Origin: an uncultured Candidatus Melainabacteria bacterium
GTDB lineage: Bacteria > Cyanobacteriota > Vampirovibrionia > Gastranaerophilales > Gastranaerophilaceae
Assembly: GCA_934693165.1 (NCBI GenBank)
Contig: CAKUUX010000020.1
Location: 1-25,546 of the forward strand
Direction of reading: 5' to 3'
Length of the DNA: 25,546 nucleotides
Shown: positions 23,101 to 25,546 of the stretch, one piece after another
Numbering within the stretch: position 1 is the first letter of the stretch
How the letters are laid out: the number at the start of each line of letters is the position of its first letter
Notes under the pieces: model-generated
The model's database searches: none
Told to the model about the DNA's origin: nothing
Seen by the model: only the letters and a program-made list of their open reading frames with translations
Translations under genes and position numbers: made by a program

Positions 23101-23349
23101 ATGTTAGAAGCAGTAAACAATGTAAATCCAATTGTAAGAAATACACCAAATAACATTGGTAATTATCATAGACCTGCCCCAATAGTATTTATGGCAGACT
23201 TAGAAGTTATCGGCGATTATAAACCTGTAGCTCATAACTTAAGACCTTTGGAACAAGACGTATTTGAACCATCTTTCAAAAAAGAAAATTCAGGTAATGC
23301 TCAAGTTTCGTTTCTAAGAAGGGTTGCAAGATTCTTTGGGTTAAAATAA
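23101..23349 (+). CDS. 82-residue protein of unknown function behind structured leader
   Basis: A small soluble protein with no signal peptide or membrane helix. The N-terminal half is rich in asparagine and proline (NNVNPIVRNTPNNIGNY, PAPIVFMAD), suggesting disorder. The C-terminus is a short basic, amphipathic helix (SFLRRVARFFGLK) that could bind membrane or nucleic acid. AGAGGTGAG just before the ATG is a strong ribosome binding site. It is monocistronic, with a structured leader before it and a terminator after it. I do not recognise a family. Confidence 0.65.
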   Translation: MLEAVNNVNPIVRNTPNNIGNYHRPAPIVFMADLEVIGDYKPVAHNLRPLEQDVFEPSFKKENSGNAQVSFLRRVARFFGLK

Positions 23350-23377
23350 ACGGGTGATGTATTTTTTATCGCAACAT

Positions 23378-23406
23378 AAGAGAGGTGATTTTAGCCTCTC
23401 TTTTTG
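23378..23406 (+). terminator. Terminator before clpP
   Basis: An 8-bp stem (AAGAGAGG with CCTCTCTT) around a 9-base loop, followed by a T run. It separates the 82-residue protein gene from clpP. Confidence 0.88.
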
Positions 23407-23429
23407 TTTTTAATTTATTTTTTTTGTTA

Positions 23430-23435
23430 TATAAT
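23430..23435 (+). promoter_or_regulatory. -10 box of clpP
   Basis: A perfect TATAAT 23 bases before the clpP start codon. The region upstream is nearly all T, with no clear -35 box. Confidence 0.45.
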
Positions 23436-23458
23436 ATTTTCATAAACAAGGAGAAAAC

Positions 23459-24073
23459 ATGGATACACAAGAATATTTAAGAATAATGAGTTATGTACCT
23501 ACAGTTATTGAAGCTTCTTCTCGTGGTGAAAAATCTTTTGATATTTTCTCAAGATTGTTAAGAGAAAGAATTATTTTCTTAGGTACTGAAATTGATGATG
23601 ATGTAGCAAATTCTATTATTGCTCAATTGCTATTATTGGATAGTGAAAATCCAGAAAAAGATATTATGATGTATATTAACAGCCCTGGTGGTGTTATTAC
23701 TGCCGGTATGGCTATTTATGATACTATGAATTTAATCAAAGCTGACGTTGCAACAATTTGTCTTGGTCAAGCTGCTTCTATGGGTGCTTTCTTATTATCA
23801 AGTGGTAAAAAAGGCAAACGTATGGCTCTTCCAAGTGCAAGAATTATGATTCACCAACCTTTAGGTGGTGCTCAAGGTCAAGCTACTGATATCGAAATTG
23901 AAGCTAAAGAAATTCTTCGTATGAAAGATATGTTGAACGGTATATTAGCTGAAAATTCTGGTCAAACTATCGCAAAAGTTAAAAAAGATACAGAACGTGA
24001 TAACTACTTATCTGCTCAACAAGCTATGGAATATGGTTTGATTGATAAAGTTCTTACTAAAAACGAAGCATAA
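23459..24073 (+). CDS. clpP: ATP-dependent Clp protease proteolytic subunit
   Basis: 204 residues. This serine peptidase forms the double-ring chamber that degrades proteins fed by Clp ATPases. The catalytic triad is intact: S107 in GQAASMGAFLL, H132 in RIMIHQPLGG and D181 in DTERD. The N-terminal YVPTVIEAS lacks a long propeptide. AAGGAGAAAAC leads directly into the ATG. No clpX or tig gene is adjacent, unlike the arrangement in many bacteria. It has its own promoter candidate and flanking hairpins. Confidence 0.97.
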   Translation: MDTQEYLRIMSYVPTVIEASSRGEKSFDIFSRLLRERIIFLGTEIDDDVANSIIAQLLLLDSENPEKDIMMYINSPGGVITAGMAIYDTMNLIKADVATICLGQAASMGAFLLSSGKKGKRMALPSARIMIHQPLGGAQGQATDIEIEAKEILRMKDMLNGILAENSGQTIAKVKKDTERDNYLSAQQAMEYGLIDKVLTKNEA

Positions 24074-24100
24074 TTGATTTTGAAATTTTATATTTACAAA

Positions 24101-24138
24101 TTTAGCCCTTTGTTAACTTTTCTTAACAAAGGGCTAAA
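24101..24138. terminator. Hairpin after clpP
   Basis: A perfect 16-bp stem (TTTAGCCCTTTGTTAA with its complement) and a 6-base loop. Only the stem provides terminal T/A bases, and no T run follows on the plus strand. The next 160 bases (24139-24302) hold no gene. Confidence 0.75.
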
Positions 24139-24302
24139 AACATGGCAATAAAAGAGATTGCATGGTGTTTATATAAATGTAAGGTTAAATTGGTTAGTTA
24201 AAAAATAGATTTAATTAATTATTAAACTTAGTAGTGTGAAGAAAAACATAATAAAGTGTGTAATTAGTAAATTTATTTTACAAGTTTTGGTAGGAGTCGG
24301 TT

Positions 24303-24833
24303 ATGGCTATATTGACAATGATGGGACGTAAAAGTTACTTAAAGAACAGAATAAATGAACTTGAGTACAAATTAACACAAGCCCAACAAAGAAGAAATAA
24401 CTTGTCAACATACGCAGCAAGCGTAGGCGACGGCTCAATATCATACGAAGATTTAACAAGTTGTCCATCAAATTTATTTGGCAGAATGACACAATATATG
24501 TTCAATTCACATAATGCTGCAATGATGGGAGCACAACAAAACATGGCAATATTGCAAGGTTCAGGACAGTTGGGACAAGCACAAGGCACAGACCAAACAG
24601 CAATACAGCAACAACAAGCATATCAAACATTAGTATTTCAAAACTTATACAAACAACAAAGAGATCAAATTGCCCAAATAGAAGCAAAGAGATTAAATGA
24701 AGAAGAAAAGCAATTAGATCAAGAATGTATAAAGATAGAAAACGAGTTGACACTGGTACAAAATGAATACGCATCACTAAGCAAAGTAATGGATAGTGCA
24801 GCACAAAGTGATACAGTAAGATACATAGCGTAA
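24303..24833 (+). CDS. Coiled-coil protein of unknown function with A/C-rich codons
   Basis: 176 residues and almost entirely helical. An N-terminal coiled coil (about 8-35) starts GRKSYLKNRINELEYKL. A glutamine- and methionine-rich middle (about 70-115) follows. A second coiled coil (about 115-165) is rich in Q, E and K (KQQRDQIAQIEAKRLNEEEK). There is no signal peptide or membrane segment. GGTAGGAG stands before the ATG. Codon use differs from all neighbours: third positions are mostly A or C rather than T, which leaves long open frames on the minus strand. I do not recognise a family. A filament, secretion-needle or scaffold component would fit the shape, but there is no supporting neighbour. 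Confidence 0.75.
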   Translation: MAILTMMGRKSYLKNRINELEYKLTQAQQRRNNLSTYAASVGDGSISYEDLTSCPSNLFGRMTQYMFNSHNAAMMGAQQNMAILQGSGQLGQAQGTDQTAIQQQQAYQTLVFQNLYKQQRDQIAQIEAKRLNEEEKQLDQECIKIENELTLVQNEYASLSKVMDSAAQSDTVRYIA

Positions 24834-24909
24834 GAAACGACAAATACCAGACAACTAAAAACCTTTAAGAAAATTAAACCAAAAACCAAAAAACAAAACA
24901 AATTTAATA

Positions 24910-24945
24910 GCTATCTTAAATGAAAATTTAGGATAGCATTTTTTT
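24910..24945 (+). terminator. Terminator after the coiled-coil gene
   Basis: An 11-bp stem (GCTATCTTAAA with TTTAGGATAGC, one T-G pair) and a 6-base loop, followed by T7. Its tail reaches the stop codon of the convergent gene. Confidence 0.9.
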
Positions 24946-25459
24946 ATTCTGTAATAATGAAATCAACTTTTTGGTCATGAAATTCTATTGGAAGTGTTTC
25001 TACTATAAGATTTTTAGAAATTGGTACAATAGTTTTTGCGTTTGTTTTCACTAAAAATCTATCATAAAACCCTTTTCCGTAGCCTAATCTATAATTATTT
25101 TTATCAACCATTAGTGCAGGTACAAAAATCAAATCCAAGATTTCTGGATTTATTCCGTATGTTCTTGGAACGCAAACATTAAAATCACCTTTAATAAGTT
25201 TATCCCCAAATTTATAAGGGCAAGCTTCCATTTCTGCGTTGAGGGTTCTAGGTAGGTAAAAATTTTTTTCAGGATGATTTTCAATTAAATTAAGTAAATC
25301 AATTTCGTTTTCAAGTGGGTAAAAAAGCATTATGTTGTTTGAATTTTTGAAAAATTTATGGTTTTCAATTTTTTCAACAATTATTTTACTTATTGTTTTA
25401 ATATCCAAATTTTTTCTAATTTCTTTTGCTTTTTTTCTTAAATCTTTTTTTGTTTCCAT
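24944..25459 (-). CDS. 5-formyltetrahydrofolate cyclo-ligase
   Basis: 171 residues. This ATP-dependent enzyme converts 5-formyl-THF to 5,10-methenyl-THF in one-carbon metabolism. The N-terminal KKDLRKKAKEIRKNL is the usual basic helix. The C-terminal signature FVPALMVDKNNYRLGYGKGF, followed by YDRFL, is the phosphate- and substrate-binding motif of the family. The length is slightly short of the common 180-200 residues but no motif is missing. The ATG at 25459 is preceded by an AT-rich spacer and the terminator hairpin of the right-hand repeat, so its promoter must lie in about 15 bases or further upstream, outside the window. Confidence 0.92.
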   Translation of the reverse strand: METKKDLRKKAKEIRKNLDIKTISKIIVEKIENHKFFKNSNNIMLFYPLENEIDLLNLIENHPEKNFYLPRTLNAEMEACPYKFGDKLIKGDFNVCVPRTYGINPEILDLIFVPALMVDKNNYRLGYGKGFYDRFLVKTNAKTIVPISKNLIVETLPIEFHDQKVDFIITE

Positions 25460-25469
25460 AGATTTAAAT

Positions 25470-25546
25470 ATATAACAAAAAGGATATGCTGGGTAGGCAT
25501 ATCCTTTTTAGTTTTTTGTTAGGAAGGAGTTGGGTAAATTTTGCAT
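25470..25546. repeat. 77-bp inverted repeat, right copy
   Basis: This is the reverse complement of 33-109 with one difference (25501). It runs to the last base of the window. Its hairpin (25477-25489 with 25497-25509, loop TGGGTAG) is perfect at 13 bp, with A5 and T5 flanks, and can act as a terminator upstream of the cyclo-ligase gene. Confidence 0.9.

Noticed and set aside
24502..24843. 113-codon minus-strand frame and two others nearby
   Set aside because: These are by-products of the low T content of the coiled-coil gene on the plus strand. The translations are leucine/valine/cysteine-rich and lack a ribosome binding site.
33..25546. Transposon bounded by the terminal inverted repeats
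   Set aside because: There is no transposase or integrase in 25 kb, the content is mostly housekeeping, and the repeat contains a terminator-like hairpin. A multicopy intergenic repeat or contig-end effect is simpler.
1..25546. CRISPR array, phage or toxin-antitoxin module
   Set aside because: No regularly spaced repeats, no cas, phage structural or integrase genes. The XRE regulator has no toxin-like neighbour.

Overview
The window is a strongly AT-rich piece of bacterial chromosome of about 25.5 kb. It holds about 22 convincing protein genes, two tRNA genes and no transposase, phage gene or CRISPR array. My best guess is an anaerobic, diderm-like host bacterium of the non-photosynthetic Cyanobacteriota (Melainabacteria/Gastranaerophilales type). 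This rests on low GC, surface-polysaccharide genes, a reverse rubrerythrin, the MEP-pathway gene dxr and several small lineage-type proteins. It is an inference and no marker gene here proves it.

Layout. (a) 1-3850: a zinc-ribbon methyltransferase, then a tight triad of a multi-membrane GT-C-like protein, a GtrA-type flippase and a GtrB-type polyprenyl-phosphate glycosyltransferase. This looks like a set that decorates a surface glycan. (b) 3847-6940, minus strand: an operon of one NarL/FixJ-type response regulator and two PAS histidine kinases, one of which lacks key ATP-binding residues. (c) 7204-11473: rfbF-rfbG-rfbH plus a zinc alcohol dehydrogenase, making CDP-activated (di)deoxyhexose. 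(d) 11474-12622: a gene-poor stretch with tRNA-Leu(UAA), whose predicted leader holds tRNA-like fragments. (e) 12623-18883: a c-di-GMP phosphodiesterase with a dead GGDEF domain, a reverse rubrerythrin, an exported protein with an apparently leaderless mRNA, dxr and a solute-binding lipoprotein. (f) 19003-21750: a TPR protein and pth on the minus strand, and an XRE-type regulator on the plus strand. (g) 21825-22348: tRNA-Lys(UUU), followed by alternating sense and antisense copies of its own 3' end. (h) 22356-24833: small unknown proteins, one behind a structured leader RNA, with clpP between them. (i) 24944-25459: 5-formyltetrahydrofolate cyclo-ligase.

The two window ends carry the same 77-bp repeat in inverted orientation with one mismatch. 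The window may therefore be a whole contig that stops in a multicopy sequence.

The most unusual signals are not in the protein genes. They are the two tRNA loci, each with degenerate, partly inverted pieces of the neighbouring tRNA and an internal hairpin, and the compact folded leader before the 82-residue protein at 23101. Two start sites (15697 and the dxr start at 18033) sit so close to a -10 box that leaderless or nearly leaderless transcripts are likely.
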